A stretch of 64,000 nt of DNA from Clostridia bacterium (GTDB lineage: Bacteria; Bacillota; Clostridia; Oscillospirales; Acutalibacteraceae). The notes beneath the pieces were generated by a model. It ran no database searches. It saw nothing but the letters and a program-made list of their open reading frames with translations, and was not told where the DNA came from. Position 1 is the first letter of the stretch, and the number at the start of each line of letters is the position of its first letter. Where the stretch lies: the NCBI GenBank assembly GCA_017625835.1, contig JAGAKF010000051.1:1-64000 (forward strand), written 5' to 3'. A program made the position numbers and the translations under genes. Shown in pieces: positions 24,458-35,016 of this stretch.

Positions 24458-25984
24458 TTAAACCTCAGCCAACACCTTGTATGTACCTTTAAGGTCGGAA
24501 TAAAGCTTAGTGTAAATCTTATGATAATTCATATACTGTGCTGTTTTTTCGCTGTCGGGTGAAGATACACCGTCGTTATAGCGAACCATTGTTTCGCAAG
24601 CTTCTTCGACGCTATCATAAATTTCTGCTCCGACAGCCGCAAGCACTGCAACACCCAAAGCAGGACCTTCGCTCGACTCCGCTGTTTTAACAGGTACTGC
24701 GAAAATATCGCAGAGCATCTGACGCCAGAATTCACTCTTGCCTCCGCCGCCGCATACAAGCATTTCGGCAGGAGTGATATTCATTTCTTTAAGAACGCAA
24801 ACACAGTCGTAAAGAGAATAGCTGACACCCTCAATAACGGCTCTTATAAAATGCGCTCTTGTGTGCATTGCAGAAATGCCGAAGAAAACTCCGCGGCAAT
24901 CAGGGTCGAGGTGAGGTGTTCTTTCGCCCATAAGGTAAGGAAGGTAAAGAAGTCTGTCACAACCGACAGGGATTTTATCCGCCTCAGCCGTCATAACATC
25001 GTAAGCTGAACGGTTTTCTTCGTCCGCCTTGTTGGTTTCTTCAAGGCAGAACTGCTTTTTGAACCACTGAAGTGAAAGTCCGGCGCCCTGAGTAACTCCC
25101 ATAACGTGCCACTTACCGGGAACTGCACAGCAGAATGTATGCACTCTGCCGCCCCTGTCGATTATTGGCTTATCCGTATGTGCAAAGACGACGCCTGAAG
25201 TTCCGATCGTCGTAAAGGCTTTTCCCTCTTTGACAACACCCATACCGACGGCCGCAGCCGCATTGTCACCTGCTCCGCCGACAACGAGTGTTTTTTCGGA
25301 AAGTCCCGTTTTTTCTGCTGTTTCTTTATTGATTTTACCCGTAACCTCGGGAGATTCGTAAACCTTCGGCAGATATTCTTCCTTTATGCCGAGTGCATCA
25401 ATCATAACCTGCGACCAGCATCTCTGCGGAACGTCGAGAATCTGCATACCCGAAGCATCCGAAACCTCCGTTGCAAAGTCGCCCGTCAGCTTGAAGCGAA
25501 GGTAATCTTTCGGCAAAAGGATGTGTCTGCACTTTTCAAAAATTTCGGGTTCATTATTTTTTACCCAGAGAATCTTTGAAGCGGTAAAGCCTGTAAGCGC
25601 AGGATTTGCCGTAATTTCAATAAGCTTTTCGCGTGTAAGCTTCTGAGTCAGCTCGTCACATTCCTTGCCCGTTCTCTGGTCGCACCAGATGATTGACGGA
25701 CGGAGAACCTCGCAGTTTTCGTCGAGCATAACAAGACCGTGCATCTGTCCCGAAATGCCGAGAGAAACAATATCGTCCTTGCTGATACCGCTTGTTGCAA
25801 CGACTTCTGCGATTGTTTCAATGCCTGCATTGTACCAATCCGTCGGTTCCTGCTCCGCCCAACCGTTTTTCGGCTGATAGAGAGGATATTCACGGCTTGC
25901 CGAAGCAACGACGTTTCCTTTTTCATCGAAGAGAACAGTCTTCGTTGCTGATGTGCCGAGGTCAATTCCTAAAACATATTTCAT
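24458..25984 (-). CDS. xylB: Xylulokinase
   Basis: 508 residues. The ATG at 25984 has GGTGA 6 bases upstream; an ATG at 25990 overlapping the xylA stop (ATGA) is the alternative. FGGY kinase motifs: YVLGIDLGTSATKTVLFD (phosphate 1), GWAEQEPTDWYNA, SGQMHGLVMLD, GGAGDNAAAAVGMG with the catalytic Asp, and CGGGGKSEFWRQMLCDIF (adenosine). Phosphorylates D-xylulose to xylulose 5-phosphate with ATP for the pentose phosphate pathway. Immediately follows xylA, so translation is probably coupled. Confidence 0.95.
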   Translation of the reverse strand: MKYVLGIDLGTSATKTVLFDEKGNVVASASREYPLYQPKNGWAEQEPTDWYNAGIETIAEVVATSGISKDDIVSLGISGQMHGLVMLDENCEVLRPSIIWCDQRTGKECDELTQKLTREKLIEITANPALTGFTASKILWVKNNEPEIFEKCRHILLPKDYLRFKLTGDFATEVSDASGMQILDVPQRCWSQVMIDALGIKEEYLPKVYESPEVTGKINKETAEKTGLSEKTLVVGGAGDNAAAAVGMGVVKEGKAFTTIGTSGVVFAHTDKPIIDRGGRVHTFCCAVPGKWHVMGVTQGAGLSLQWFKKQFCLEETNKADEENRSAYDVMTAEADKIPVGCDRLLYLPYLMGERTPHLDPDCRGVFFGISAMHTRAHFIRAVIEGVSYSLYDCVCVLKEMNITPAEMLVCGGGGKSEFWRQMLCDIFAVPVKTAESSEGPALGVAVLAAVGAEIYDSVEEACETMVRYNDGVSSPDSEKTAQYMNYHKIYTKLYSDLKGTYKVLAEV

Positions 25985-25986
25985 AA

Positions 25987-27303
25987 TCATTCACCAAAGA
26001 AAACCTGATTTACGACTGATTCAAGATATTCCTGTCTGCCTGAGCCCGGATCTGTGCAAGAGCCGAGGAGAGCAGCGTTTTCCGCAAGGGATTCAAGAGT
26101 TGCCGTACCGTCAAGGATTGTCTTGCCGATGCCCTCATTGAAGCTTGAATATTTTTTCTCGATAAATTTATCTATTCTTCCGTCCTCGATGAGCTTTGCA
26201 GCCTTGATGAGACCGAGAGCGAAAGCGTCCATACCGAGGATAAACGCGTGAACCATATCTTCCTTTGTATTGCTCGGACGACGGTTCTTGGCATCAAAGT
26301 TGAAGCCACCGTTCTTCATTCCGCCTGCCTTAAGCACCTCGTACATACACATTGTTGTTTCGTAAACGTCGAACGGGAACTCGTCAGTATCCCAGCCGAG
26401 GAGGTAGTCACCTTGGTTAGCGTCGATTGAACCGAGCATTCCGTTGATAGCGCTGATACGAAGCTCGTGCTGGAACGTATGGCCTGCGAGTGTAGCGTGG
26501 TTTGCTTCAATATTCATCTTGAAGTCCTTGTCAAGACCGTACTGACGAAGAAAGCCGATTGCTGTTGCGGCATCGAAATCGTACTGGTGCTTCATCGGCT
26601 CTTTCGGCTTGGGCTCGATGAAAAAATCTCCTGTAAAGCCGATCTTACGGCCGTACTCAACAGCCATTTTCATAAGACGTGCGATGTTTTCCTGCTCAAA
26701 CTTAACGTCTGTGTTGAGAAGTGATTCGTAACCCTCACGACCGCCCCAGAAAACGTAGCCCTTACCGCCGAGTTTAACCGTGAGCTCGAGAGCTTTCTTG
26801 ATCTGTGCCGCTGCGAAGCAATAAACCTCTGCGCTGTTTGTACTGCCTGCACCGTTCATAAATCGAGGATTTGAGAACATATTTGCAGTACCCCAAAGGC
26901 ACTTGATGCCTGTTTCCTGCATTTTTACGAGAATATAATCTGTAATCTCGTCAAGTCTGCGGTTTGTTTCCTTTATGTCCTCTGCTTCGGGCACAAGGTC
27001 AACATCGTGGAAGCAGAAATACTCGACACCGAGCTTCTGCATAAATTCAAAGCCTGCATCAACTTTAGCCTTTGCGTGCTCCATTGTTGCTTCAACTGCA
27101 TCGAAAGATTTGTCTGCTGTACCTCTGCCGAACATATCAACACCGTTTGCGCCGAGGTTGTGCCACCATGCCATTGCAAACGGAAGGTGTTCCTTCATCG
27201 GTTTTCCGAGGATTACACGGTCTGCATCGTAAAATTTGAAAGAAAAGGGGTTTTCGCTTTTCGCGCCCTCATATTTAACTTTATCAATAAAATCAAAATA
27301 CAT
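25987..27303 (-). CDS. xylA: Xylose isomerase
   Basis: 438 residues, full length for a class II xylose isomerase. Active-site FCFHDVDL (His99, Asp102), metal and base motifs [34 protein letters not shown] and [13 protein letters not shown] are intact. Converts D-xylose to D-xylulose in the cytoplasm with Mg2+, Mn2+ or Co2+. GGGAG precedes the start. The upstream GH3 gene ends 18 bases after the xylA start on the same strand order (GH3, xylA, xylB), so release of xylose from xylooligosaccharides and its entry to metabolism are co-expressed. Confidence 0.97.
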   Translation of the reverse strand: MYFDFIDKVKYEGAKSENPFSFKFYDADRVILGKPMKEHLPFAMAWWHNLGANGVDMFGRGTADKSFDAVEATMEHAKAKVDAGFEFMQKLGVEYFCFHDVDLVPEAEDIKETNRRLDEITDYILVKMQETGIKCLWGTANMFSNPRFMNGAGSTNSAEVYCFAAAQIKKALELTVKLGGKGYVFWGGREGYESLLNTDVKFEQENIARLMKMAVEYGRKIGFTGDFFIEPKPKEPMKHQYDFDAATAIGFLRQYGLDKDFKMNIEANHATLAGHTFQHELRISAINGMLGSIDANQGDYLLGWDTDEFPFDVYETTMCMYEVLKAGGMKNGGFNFDAKNRRPSNTKEDMVHAFILGMDAFALGLIKAAKLIEDGRIDKFIEKKYSSFNEGIGKTILDGTATLESLAENAALLGSCTDPGSGRQEYLESVVNQVFFGE

Positions 27304-27320
27304 AATTACATTCTCCCATC

Positions 27321-29576
27321 TCAGTTCATTTTAATATTGATTGTTTCTTTAAGCCTTATATCGTTTGAAGCGGCACCTACCATAATTTCGAAGTTGCCGT
27401 CTTCCACTACCCATTCATAATCTTTATTGAGAAGCTTGAATGAATCGAAATCAAGCTTGAATACAATCGTTTTTGTTTCGCCTGCTTTAAGCGGAATTCT
27501 TTCGAATCCCTGCAGCAGTTTAAGCGGAGTAACGACCGACGAAACAACGTCGTTGACATAGAGCTGAACGACCTCATCACCGTCAACGTCGCCGATGTTT
27601 TTAACGTTCACCTTTACTGTAAAATCCGTTTCGCCCGTCTTTTCAACCGTAAGGTCGGAATACTCAAACTTTGTATATGAAAGTCCGAAGCCGAAGGGAT
27701 AACGCGCCGCGCGGTCGCCCTCAAACATATTGTCAAAGAAGTTCGGAAGTCTGGAATAATAGCAAGGTATTCTGAAGGAATCCGCAGGGAAAGAAACAGG
27801 AAGTCTGCCCGCAGGATTGTTCTTGCCGAGAAGCGTATCAACAATCGCCTTTGCGCCAAATTCGCCGCCGAACCAAGAAAGAAGGATTGCATCAGCTACC
27901 TTGCATTCCTCAGAAAGGTCAACACTTCTGCCGTTTTCAAGCACAATAATCAGCGGTTTACCTGTTTTTGCGAGTTCAAGTATAAGCTCACGCTGTCTGC
28001 CTGCAAGTCTTAAGTCGGAACGGTCGTGACCCTCACCGCTTGTAGAAGTGTTGTCTCCGCCGACAAAGATAATAACATCACTGTTTTCTGCGGCTGTTAT
28101 TGCATCCTCAAAGTTTGCGTTCTCGTCCTCGTCATAAACCTCAACAAGGTGGAACTGTCCGTCCTCTTCAGTAATTGCCTGAACGCCCTTGGGGATTCCG
28201 CAACCTGAAGCCTGTGTAATTTCATATCCCTCACCGAGCGCCTCTTTAAGCTCATCATAAACGCTCTTTATTTCATATCCGTAGGGAATGGAAGAATAAC
28301 CACCTACACGCTGCCTTGCCGATGACGGTCCGACGAGCGCGATTTTCTTAACATTCTTCAACGGAAGAATACCGTTATTTTCAATAAGCGTCATACCCTG
28401 CTTTGCACTTTCGTAGGCAAGAGCTTTGTGCTCATCACAACGGATGACGGACTTGTATTTTTCTTCGTCTGCATACGGGTTTTCGAAAAGACCAAGCATA
28501 AACTTAAGGCGGAGCACGCTGTACGCAGCTTCGTCAACACGCTCCTGTGGAATTCCGCCGTTTTTAACATGGTTGACAATTGTATTCTGACGGAATTCGT
28601 TGGTATAAGTACAACAACCTTGTACGTCCATTCCTGCGTTAATGACATCTCGGAGTGCATCAACGTGATTTGCGGCGGTACGATGTGCCTCCACAAGACG
28701 CTCAATTGCACCCCAGTCTGCGCGGACATAGCCCTTCATACCGTATCTGCCGCGAAGAATATCGTAAAGATAATATCTTGAGCTGATAACAGCCTCACCG
28801 TCAATTGCATTGTAGCAAGCCATTACGTTGTTTGCTCCGGCTTTTGTGATAGCCTTTTCAAAAACAGGAAGATAGCACTGCTCAATTTCACGCTTACCTG
28901 CTCTTGCATTTGCGCAGTTTATGCCGTTTTCCGCAATGCCGTGTACGCAGTAGTGTTTCGGCTCTGTAAGAACAACATCATCACGCGTGAAATCACCGTT
29001 CTGCTGCTCTCCCGTAATAATCTGATAACCCATTTCGGAGCAGAGATATGTATCCTCGCCGAAGGTTTCTTCTACACGTCCCCAACGCGGTTCACGTGCA
29101 ACATCAAGGTTCGGCGCAAGGATCTCGTGAATACCGATTGAACGGGTTTCAGCCGCAATCGCCTTACCTGTACGGTTAACAATATCTCTGTTGAATGAAG
29201 CAGCAAGACAAAGAGGAACGGGGAAAATCATTGCTCCCGGCCAGCTTATTCCGTGAAGCGCTTCGCCCGTAAAAATACACGGAATCCCGAAACGGCTTTT
29301 GCTCATAATCAAATTCTGATATTTATTAAAAACCGTCGGTGTCGTGTAAGCATCGTGCATAAAGCCGATACCCGTGTTGCCGAGCATTTTTTCAAGCTTT
29401 TCATAATCGGGCTCGGCGTTTTCATCAAGCGAGCAATTATGTATCGGATGAGGTTTTGTTGTGAATTCAACACCTCTGAAAATGTCAAGCTGTGCCACTT
29501 TTTCCTCAAGAGTCATTCTCGAAAGCAGGTCTTCTGCTCTTTCTTCGGGAGAAAGCGACGCATCCAAATATCTCAT
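27321..29576 (-). CDS. GH3 beta-glycosidase (beta-xylosidase or beta-glucosidase), intracellular
   Basis: 751 residues; the ATG at 29576 has GAGGTG 5 bases before it. N-terminal GH3 barrel ([25 protein letters not shown]; nucleophile Asp in [11 protein letters not shown]), middle alpha/beta domain ([19 protein letters not shown], typical EGxDR), and a C-terminal fibronectin-III-like domain ([19 protein letters not shown]). The usual Ser or Val before the nucleophile Asp is Ala. No signal peptide, so it works on imported oligosaccharides. Its position directly upstream of xylA favours a beta-xylosidase over a beta-glucosidase. Confidence 0.9.
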   Translation of the reverse strand: MRYLDASLSPEERAEDLLSRMTLEEKVAQLDIFRGVEFTTKPHPIHNCSLDENAEPDYEKLEKMLGNTGIGFMHDAYTTPTVFNKYQNLIMSKSRFGIPCIFTGEALHGISWPGAMIFPVPLCLAASFNRDIVNRTGKAIAAETRSIGIHEILAPNLDVAREPRWGRVEETFGEDTYLCSEMGYQIITGEQQNGDFTRDDVVLTEPKHYCVHGIAENGINCANARAGKREIEQCYLPVFEKAITKAGANNVMACYNAIDGEAVISSRYYLYDILRGRYGMKGYVRADWGAIERLVEAHRTAANHVDALRDVINAGMDVQGCCTYTNEFRQNTIVNHVKNGGIPQERVDEAAYSVLRLKFMLGLFENPYADEEKYKSVIRCDEHKALAYESAKQGMTLIENNGILPLKNVKKIALVGPSSARQRVGGYSSIPYGYEIKSVYDELKEALGEGYEITQASGCGIPKGVQAITEEDGQFHLVEVYDEDENANFEDAITAAENSDVIIFVGGDNTSTSGEGHDRSDLRLAGRQRELILELAKTGKPLIIVLENGRSVDLSEECKVADAILLSWFGGEFGAKAIVDTLLGKNNPAGRLPVSFPADSFRIPCYYSRLPNFFDNMFEGDRAARYPFGFGLSYTKFEYSDLTVEKTGETDFTVKVNVKNIGDVDGDEVVQLYVNDVVSSVVTPLKLLQGFERIPLKAGETKTIVFKLDFDSFKLLNKDYEWVVEDGNFEIMVGAASNDIRLKETINIKMN

Positions 29577-29717
29577 CAAATCACCTCTGAAGCTATATAG
29601 AAAAATTATATCATCCTGCTAAAATTAAGTCAACAAATATACACATATCCGCAAAGGTGTCTTTGCTTTCCTTTTCTCCAAATGATATAATTATTATAAT
29701 CAGGGGAGGTGTTGCCG

Positions 29718-30398
29718 ATGGACAAAAAGAGAATTATAAAAAAGATAGAAAGTACTAAGTTCGGCAACCGCTACGTTAATGATCCCCGATACCGGACAAC
29801 CTTCTCCGCAACATTCTCGTTTGCGTTCAACATATTTTTCTCTTTATACAATGTTCTTCTCGGTCATTTTTCAAACACAAACTGGTATATAATTCTCGGT
29901 ATTTACTATTTCGTGCTGAGTGTTATGCGGCTCTCTGCTGTTCTTCACGAAAAGAAAGCCAACCAAAAACGGGAATTTTTTGTTATGCGATTTTCGGGAG
30001 CACTGCTTATCGAGCTTTCAACAATCCTCGGCGCAATGGTCCTGATTGACGCAAAAAAGAATATGGCAACAAAATACCACGAGATTGTTATGATAACAAT
30101 TGCACTTTATACTTTTACAAAGCTGACTCTCGCAATTATCAACGCTGTCAAAGTCAGAAAAACTTATTCGCCCGTTCTGATTACGATACGAAACATTTCG
30201 TGTGCCGATGCCGCAGCATCCATTCTTGCGCTTCAACGCTCGATGTTCGCATCATTCGGAGACAGCAGTGCAAAGGACGTTTATATTATGAACATCTGCA
30301 CGGGAGTTGCCGCTTTTTTATTTGTTCTTGTTATGGGAATTTATATGCTGACAGTTAAAAAGGAGAAATTTTACAAGAAAAAGGAAGCTCAACGATGA
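29718..30398 (+). CDS. Membrane protein of unknown function
   Basis: 226 residues; the ATG at 29718 has GGGGAGG 8 bases upstream. About six hydrophobic helices (for example ILGIYYFVLSVMRLSAVL, LLIELSTILGAMVLID, VAAFLFVLVMGIYMLTV) between basic ends (KKRIIKKIESTKFGN; KKEKFYKKKEAQR). No family recognised with confidence. Divergent from the GH3 gene and convergent with the GH2 gene; the terminator stem overlaps its stop codon. Confidence 0.6.
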   Translation: MDKKRIIKKIESTKFGNRYVNDPRYRTTFSATFSFAFNIFFSLYNVLLGHFSNTNWYIILGIYYFVLSVMRLSAVLHEKKANQKREFFVMRFSGALLIELSTILGAMVLIDAKKNMATKYHEIVMITIALYTFTKLTLAIINAVKVRKTYSPVLITIRNISCADAAASILALQRSMFASFGDSSAKDVYIMNICTGVAAFLFVLVMGIYMLTVKKEKFYKKKEAQR

Positions 30399-30416
30399 GC
30401 TTCCTTTTATTTTTAT
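30380..30416. terminator. Bidirectional terminator overlapping a stop codon
   Basis: Stem AAGGAAGCTC / GAGCTTCCTT with tail TTATTTTTATTCTT. The stop codon at 30396-30398 lies in the loop and 3' arm. Confidence 0.75.
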
Positions 30417-30418
30417 TC

Positions 30419-32677
30419 TTACTTTTTCTTAACCTTATTGAGGATTGCGTTGATTTCGAGAATGTTTTCTTTTGTGAATTTACCGCCGCCGATCATTGAG
30501 AATACACGTTTAACGGTAAAGCCTGATGCCATAGCGTAAAGGCCCTTGAGCATTGAAGCATTGCATTTGATTCCCGAAGTATCGAAGCCTGCAACTTCTG
30601 TCTTGCCGTCCTTACCAGATGAAAGAGCTTTCTTCGCCTTGAGGATAATTCTTACAGCTGCAATCTTACCGCCTGTTGTAGAAAGGATATCACCAATTGT
30701 ATCGTTGATTGAGTAATATCCGTCAGGAGTGTTTATCTCGAACCAGTTGATAACGGAGCCTTCCTCTTTCATAATGTAATCTTCGTTCGGCGTATCCACC
30801 TTACGGATTACACCGCTGTCTTCAAGGTCGCCTGCTTTGACTGTAAGGGTTGTTTCGCCTTCGTTCTTAACATCGAAATAGAAGAACGGATACTTGCCCT
30901 TTGTCTGCTTGCCGACGCTTACGCCGTTTGCAAAAAGCTCAACCTCGTTGCAGTTTGAGTAAACTGTTACCTTTGTAACATCCTCGACTCTGTCGATGTA
31001 ACGCTTGCCGCAAAGGTGAACCATCGGCTTGTCTGAAAGCCATGCCTGGTATGCGAAGAAAGAATCTTTCTTGTACTGTCTGTCGAAAGTTACAAGACCC
31101 TTGTGGTTCATACCGTTTTCGCCGCCCTCGGCACGTGCGTCTGCGGCAAAGTCAAACATATTCCATACGTGAGTTGCCCACATATAAGGTCTGTCCGCAA
31201 TCTGCTTGATAAGCTCCTCGTGGTAATATGCCTGATATTCTTCGGTATAGTCACCCTGAACAGGAGCAGATGTGTGCCAATTAAGAGCTTCACAGCCGTA
31301 CTCACTAAGGCCGATCGGAGTTTTCGGATACTTCTTATGGAAATTATCAAACCACGGGCCGTTCATTTCCGTTGAACCGCCGTACCAGCCGAAATAGTGG
31401 TTGTATGAAACAACGTCGCTGATGTGGATATATTCTGCATCAATCTCGCACATTGAAACTGCAGCGATAGTTGTAAGACGGGTTTTATCCATCTTGTGAC
31501 AGATTTCATTAAGATCCTTATGGTTCTTGATGAGTGTCGGATCGCTCGCGCCTGCGATTGTGATTTCGTTTGAAAGACCCCATACAACGATTGACGGGTG
31601 GTTATAGTTCTGTGCAACAAGCTCCTTCATCTGAGAAACCGTGTTGTCATAGCCGTTAACCATATGTCTTGAAATATACGGAATTTCTGCCCAGATTACA
31701 AGACCTGCTTCGTCACAGAGGTCGTAGAAATCCTGCGAATGCTGGTAATGAGCAAGACGGATTGTGTTGGCGCCCATTTCGACAATGAGGTCAACGTCTC
31801 TCTTGTGCTGTTCATAAAGAAGAGCATTACCGATTCCGGGGTTGTCCTGATGACGAGAAACACCGCGGAGAGGATATTCTCTGCCATTGAGGAAGAAGCC
31901 CTTTTCAGGGTCGATTTTAAATGTACGGCAACCGAAACGTGTTGAAATCTCGTCAACTTCTTCGCCGTCAACGATGAGAGTAGCCTTTGCTGTGTAAAGG
32001 TACGGATCCTTAAGACCGTCCCAGAGGCGAACGTTTTTGATTTCAAGCTCAGCATCGTCGTCATCTGTCTTTTCGGCAATAACTTTGCCGTCAGCAATGA
32101 TTTCGTACTTTACCTTTGCGCCCTTGCACTTGAAATATGTTTCAATTTCAACCTCTGCATCTGCTCCCTTGATTTCGGGAGTAACTTTGATTCCGGGAGC
32201 TCCGTAATAATCAAGATCAAAATGGTTTTTATTAACGCCGACAATCTTTACGTCACGGTAAATACCGCCGTAGAAAGTAAAGTCGGCAGTCTGCGGATAA
32301 ACTCTGTCGTTTGCGGAGTTGTCCGCAACAACAACGAGAAGATTTTTTTCTTTGATATTTTCAACCTTTACTCGGAAAGTTGAATAACCACCGTGATGCT
32401 CGGCAATTTTCTTGCCGTTGAAATAAATCTCTGCAGAGGAATTTACACCGTCAAACTGAAGATAGTGTTCATCGTTTGCATCAAAGTCTGAAGCCAAAAG
32501 CTCCTTTGCAAAGTAGCCCTTGCCCCTGTAATAGTCATTGCCGCCGTCCTGGCCATCTTCACCGTTCCATGTGTACGGAAGGTCAAGAATCTTCCAGTCG
32601 GAAGGATATTCAGACGGAACTGACTTTGCTTCCAGAGAGAAAGCCCAGCTCTGATTGATTTTAGTTACGCTTCTCAT
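30419..32677 (-). CDS. GH2 beta-galactosidase / beta-glucuronidase-type enzyme
   Basis: 752 residues; AGGAGG precedes the start. Jelly-roll sugar-binding domain (about 20-165), immunoglobulin-like domain, then a TIM barrel with GVSRHQDNPGIGNALLYEQH, IRLAHYQHSQDFYDLCDEAG, acid/base Glu in VVWGLSNEI and nucleophile Glu in PIGLSEYGCEA. No signal peptide. Removes a terminal beta-galactose, glucuronic acid or similar sugar. The last 110 residues after the second Ig-like domain are basic and helical (LKAKKALSSGKDGKTE) and not usual for the family. Followed 22 bases later by a secreted unknown gene on the opposite side of its promoter. Confidence 0.9.
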   Translation of the reverse strand: MRSVTKINQSWAFSLEAKSVPSEYPSDWKILDLPYTWNGEDGQDGGNDYYRGKGYFAKELLASDFDANDEHYLQFDGVNSSAEIYFNGKKIAEHHGGYSTFRVKVENIKEKNLLVVVADNSANDRVYPQTADFTFYGGIYRDVKIVGVNKNHFDLDYYGAPGIKVTPEIKGADAEVEIETYFKCKGAKVKYEIIADGKVIAEKTDDDDAELEIKNVRLWDGLKDPYLYTAKATLIVDGEEVDEISTRFGCRTFKIDPEKGFFLNGREYPLRGVSRHQDNPGIGNALLYEQHKRDVDLIVEMGANTIRLAHYQHSQDFYDLCDEAGLVIWAEIPYISRHMVNGYDNTVSQMKELVAQNYNHPSIVVWGLSNEITIAGASDPTLIKNHKDLNEICHKMDKTRLTTIAAVSMCEIDAEYIHISDVVSYNHYFGWYGGSTEMNGPWFDNFHKKYPKTPIGLSEYGCEALNWHTSAPVQGDYTEEYQAYYHEELIKQIADRPYMWATHVWNMFDFAADARAEGGENGMNHKGLVTFDRQYKKDSFFAYQAWLSDKPMVHLCGKRYIDRVEDVTKVTVYSNCNEVELFANGVSVGKQTKGKYPFFYFDVKNEGETTLTVKAGDLEDSGVIRKVDTPNEDYIMKEEGSVINWFEINTPDGYYSINDTIGDILSTTGGKIAAVRIILKAKKALSSGKDGKTEVAGFDTSGIKCNASMLKGLYAMASGFTVKRVFSMIGGGKFTKENILEINAILNKVKKK

Positions 32678-32698
32678 AATATACCTCCTGAATTTATA

Positions 32699-33664
32699 TC
32701 ACTTTTTATTATACGCTGTAAGTGCAAATCCCTTAATTTCAACAGTGCAATCATAATTGCCGTGAATTTCAAAACCTATATTTGTTCCACCGACAAAGAA
32801 ATCTTCGGGATATATTTTCTCACCGTAAAGGTTTTCTTTATTCGCTTTTTCAAAAACTTTCAGAATGTGAGGTTTAAGATCTATATGCACATTTACCCAG
32901 TCCTGTGAAATATAGGGTCTGCCGTTTCTGAAAAGGGATTTATATTTTTTGCCGTAGGTATCTTTGGTTGAAAGGCAATAAATCATATTGCCGCTTGCCT
33001 TGTCGTTTGCCCACGAGGTATCGTTGTATCCTCTGTTGTCAAAAAGATCCACACCAAACCATATAAAGCGGTGTTTTTCCTCGTCCTTAAGATAAAAATA
33101 TGCAAGATACTGCACGGCGTTTACACCTTCAGAATTGGTGGTATCAACAAAATCCGTCATTCTTATATTGAGATCCAGCACCATTCTGTCCGCATCGCAG
33201 CTGTAAAAAGCCTTATCTTTTTCCGAAAGCGAAGAGTAATCGCAAAGCGGCGACTGCTCAAGAAGAAGATGCGGCCACGCATCAAAGGACGCCGGTTCAC
33301 CGTTGTAGATATTTGCGGCATTAAGACGCATTGATATACTTTTCTCTATCGGATTATACATAACAGTCTTAGTTTTACCATCCGTCAGCGTATATACATC
33401 ACTTTCGGCTCTTTCCTGCCATAAGCAAGGGCCGGAATTCCACTGAGCAATCATCCATGAAGGTGATTCAACGCCGCCATAAGTGAATTCGCCGAGAGAG
33501 ACACCTGCACCGTCAGCTGTCTCCTGTGACATAACAACAAAGCCGTTTTCAAATCCTGCATCTGCAAACAGTTGTTTTGATTCATATCCTCTGACGGGCA
33601 TTCCGAACAAAGAGCTGAACGTGAGACATATCATAAAAATAAACGATAAAATCTGCTGTAGCAT
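32699..33664 (-). CDS. Secreted protein of unknown function
   Basis: 321 residues with an N-terminal signal or anchor (MLQQILSFIFMICLTFSSLFG). GAGGTG precedes the start. The mature part is rich in aromatic residues and strands, with WMIAQWNSGPCLWQE, YFYLKDEEKHRFIWFGVDLF and FFVGGTNIGFEIHGNYDC, suggesting a beta-sandwich carbohydrate-binding or lipocalin-like fold. No family recognised. It lies just upstream of the GH2 gene on the same strand (gap 21), so both may share a transcript. Confidence 0.55.
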   Translation of the reverse strand: MLQQILSFIFMICLTFSSLFGMPVRGYESKQLFADAGFENGFVVMSQETADGAGVSLGEFTYGGVESPSWMIAQWNSGPCLWQERAESDVYTLTDGKTKTVMYNPIEKSISMRLNAANIYNGEPASFDAWPHLLLEQSPLCDYSSLSEKDKAFYSCDADRMVLDLNIRMTDFVDTTNSEGVNAVQYLAYFYLKDEEKHRFIWFGVDLFDNRGYNDTSWANDKASGNMIYCLSTKDTYGKKYKSLFRNGRPYISQDWVNVHIDLKPHILKVFEKANKENLYGEKIYPEDFFVGGTNIGFEIHGNYDCTVEIKGFALTAYNKK

Positions 33665-33740
33665 ACTTTCACCTCTTAATTATATAATACAAAATCGGAA
33701 CAAAAAATGCAATAGTTTAAAACTGATTTGAAAATCATCA

Positions 33741-33782
33741 CAAAAAAATGCTGCGTTGAAAATCAACACAGCATTTTGCTTT
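33741..33782 (-). terminator. Rho-independent terminator after lysC
   Basis: Stem AATGCTG-C-GTTGA / TCAAC-A-CAGCATT; on the minus strand it is followed by a run of T. Confidence 0.75.
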
Positions 33783-33788
33783 TTATTA

Positions 33789-34997
33789 TCAGTCATTACC
33801 GAAGAAAGCTTCGTGAACAGCAGCAACTGCTCTGTCTGCATCCTTCTGGTCGATGAGAACTGATATCTTGATTTCACTTGTAGAAATCATCTGGATGTTG
33901 ATATCCTGGTTGAAGAGAGCCTCGAACATTGTTGAAGCTGTACCCGGATGAGTTTCCATACCTGCACCTACAACAGAAATCTTTGCGATTGTGTCGTCAC
34001 GTACAACCTTTGCATCGCCGATGAACGGAAGCTTGTTGATTGCTTCGATTGCTTCGTCAGCGTGAGCTTCGCTTACTGTGAAAGCGATGTCCTTTGTGCC
34101 GTCACGGCCAACTGACTGAAGAATGATATCAACGTTGATATCCTTAGCAGCCATGCTTGAGAAAATTTTGAATTCAACACCGGGAACATCGTTGAGTCCG
34201 CTGATTGAAATTCTTGAAGCATCTGTATCTTTAGTTACGCCTCTTACTAACATTTTTTCCATTTTAGCTGTCTCCTTTACTATTGTGCCCGGAATCGGGT
34301 TAAGGCTTGAAATAACCTCAAGCTCCACATTATATTTTTTAGCCATTTCTACTGAACGGTTGTTAAGTACCTGTGCGCCGAGAGTTGCAAGTTCAAGCAT
34401 CTCATCATAAGTAATTTCAGGAAGTCTCTGTGCGTTTTTGACCTTTCTCGGGTCTGCTGTGTAAACGCCGTCAACGTCTGTATAAATCTGGCACTTGTCA
34501 GCGTGAAGAGCTGCTGCGATTGCAACTGCACTTGTGTCTGAACCGCCACGGCCGAGAGTTGTTACGTCATCGTACTTGTTAAGACCCTGGAAACCTGCAA
34601 CAACAACAATCTTCTTGTTGCCGAGCTCAGTCTTAAGACGCTTTGTGTCAACTTTCTTGATTCTTGCTGCAGAGTAAACAGAGTTTGTGCTGAAACCTGC
34701 CTGCCAGCCAAGAAGAGAAACTGAGGGGAAACCAAGCTTTTCGATAGCCATTGCGAGAAGAGCGATTGAAATCTGCTCGCCTGCTGCCATAAGCATATCC
34801 ATTTCACGCTTCGGTGCGCCCGGGTTAATTTCCTTTGCTTTTGCGATAAGGTCGTCTGTTGTGTCGCCCTGAGCAGAAACAACAACTACAACATCGTTAC
34901 CCTTTTTGTAGGTATCAGTTACGATTTTTGCAACGTTCATAACGCGCTCTGCATTTGCAACTGAACTACCGCCAAATTTCTGAACTATAAGTCCCAT
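33789..34997 (-). CDS. lysC: Aspartate kinase
   Basis: 402 residues, full length for a monofunctional aspartokinase. The kinase domain opens with VQKFGGSSVANAERVMNVA (KFGGSSV signature) and contains TLGRGGSDTSAVAIAAALHA and TDVDGVYTADPRKV. Two ACT domains at the end (about 265-400; ISISGLNDVPGVEFKIFSSM and ISVVGAGMETHPGTASTMF) bind feedback amino acids. Makes aspartyl phosphate, first step to lysine, threonine, methionine and diaminopimelate. The hom gene is just upstream on the same strand (19-base gap), so they form one operon. Confidence 0.95.
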   Translation of the reverse strand: MGLIVQKFGGSSVANAERVMNVAKIVTDTYKKGNDVVVVVSAQGDTTDDLIAKAKEINPGAPKREMDMLMAAGEQISIALLAMAIEKLGFPSVSLLGWQAGFSTNSVYSAARIKKVDTKRLKTELGNKKIVVVAGFQGLNKYDDVTTLGRGGSDTSAVAIAAALHADKCQIYTDVDGVYTADPRKVKNAQRLPEITYDEMLELATLGAQVLNNRSVEMAKKYNVELEVISSLNPIPGTIVKETAKMEKMLVRGVTKDTDASRISISGLNDVPGVEFKIFSSMAAKDINVDIILQSVGRDGTKDIAFTVSEAHADEAIEAINKLPFIGDAKVVRDDTIAKISVVGAGMETHPGTASTMFEALFNQDINIQMISTSEIKISVLIDQKDADRAVAAVHEAFFGND

Positions 34998-35016
34998 AAT
35001 AATTCACCACTTTATA

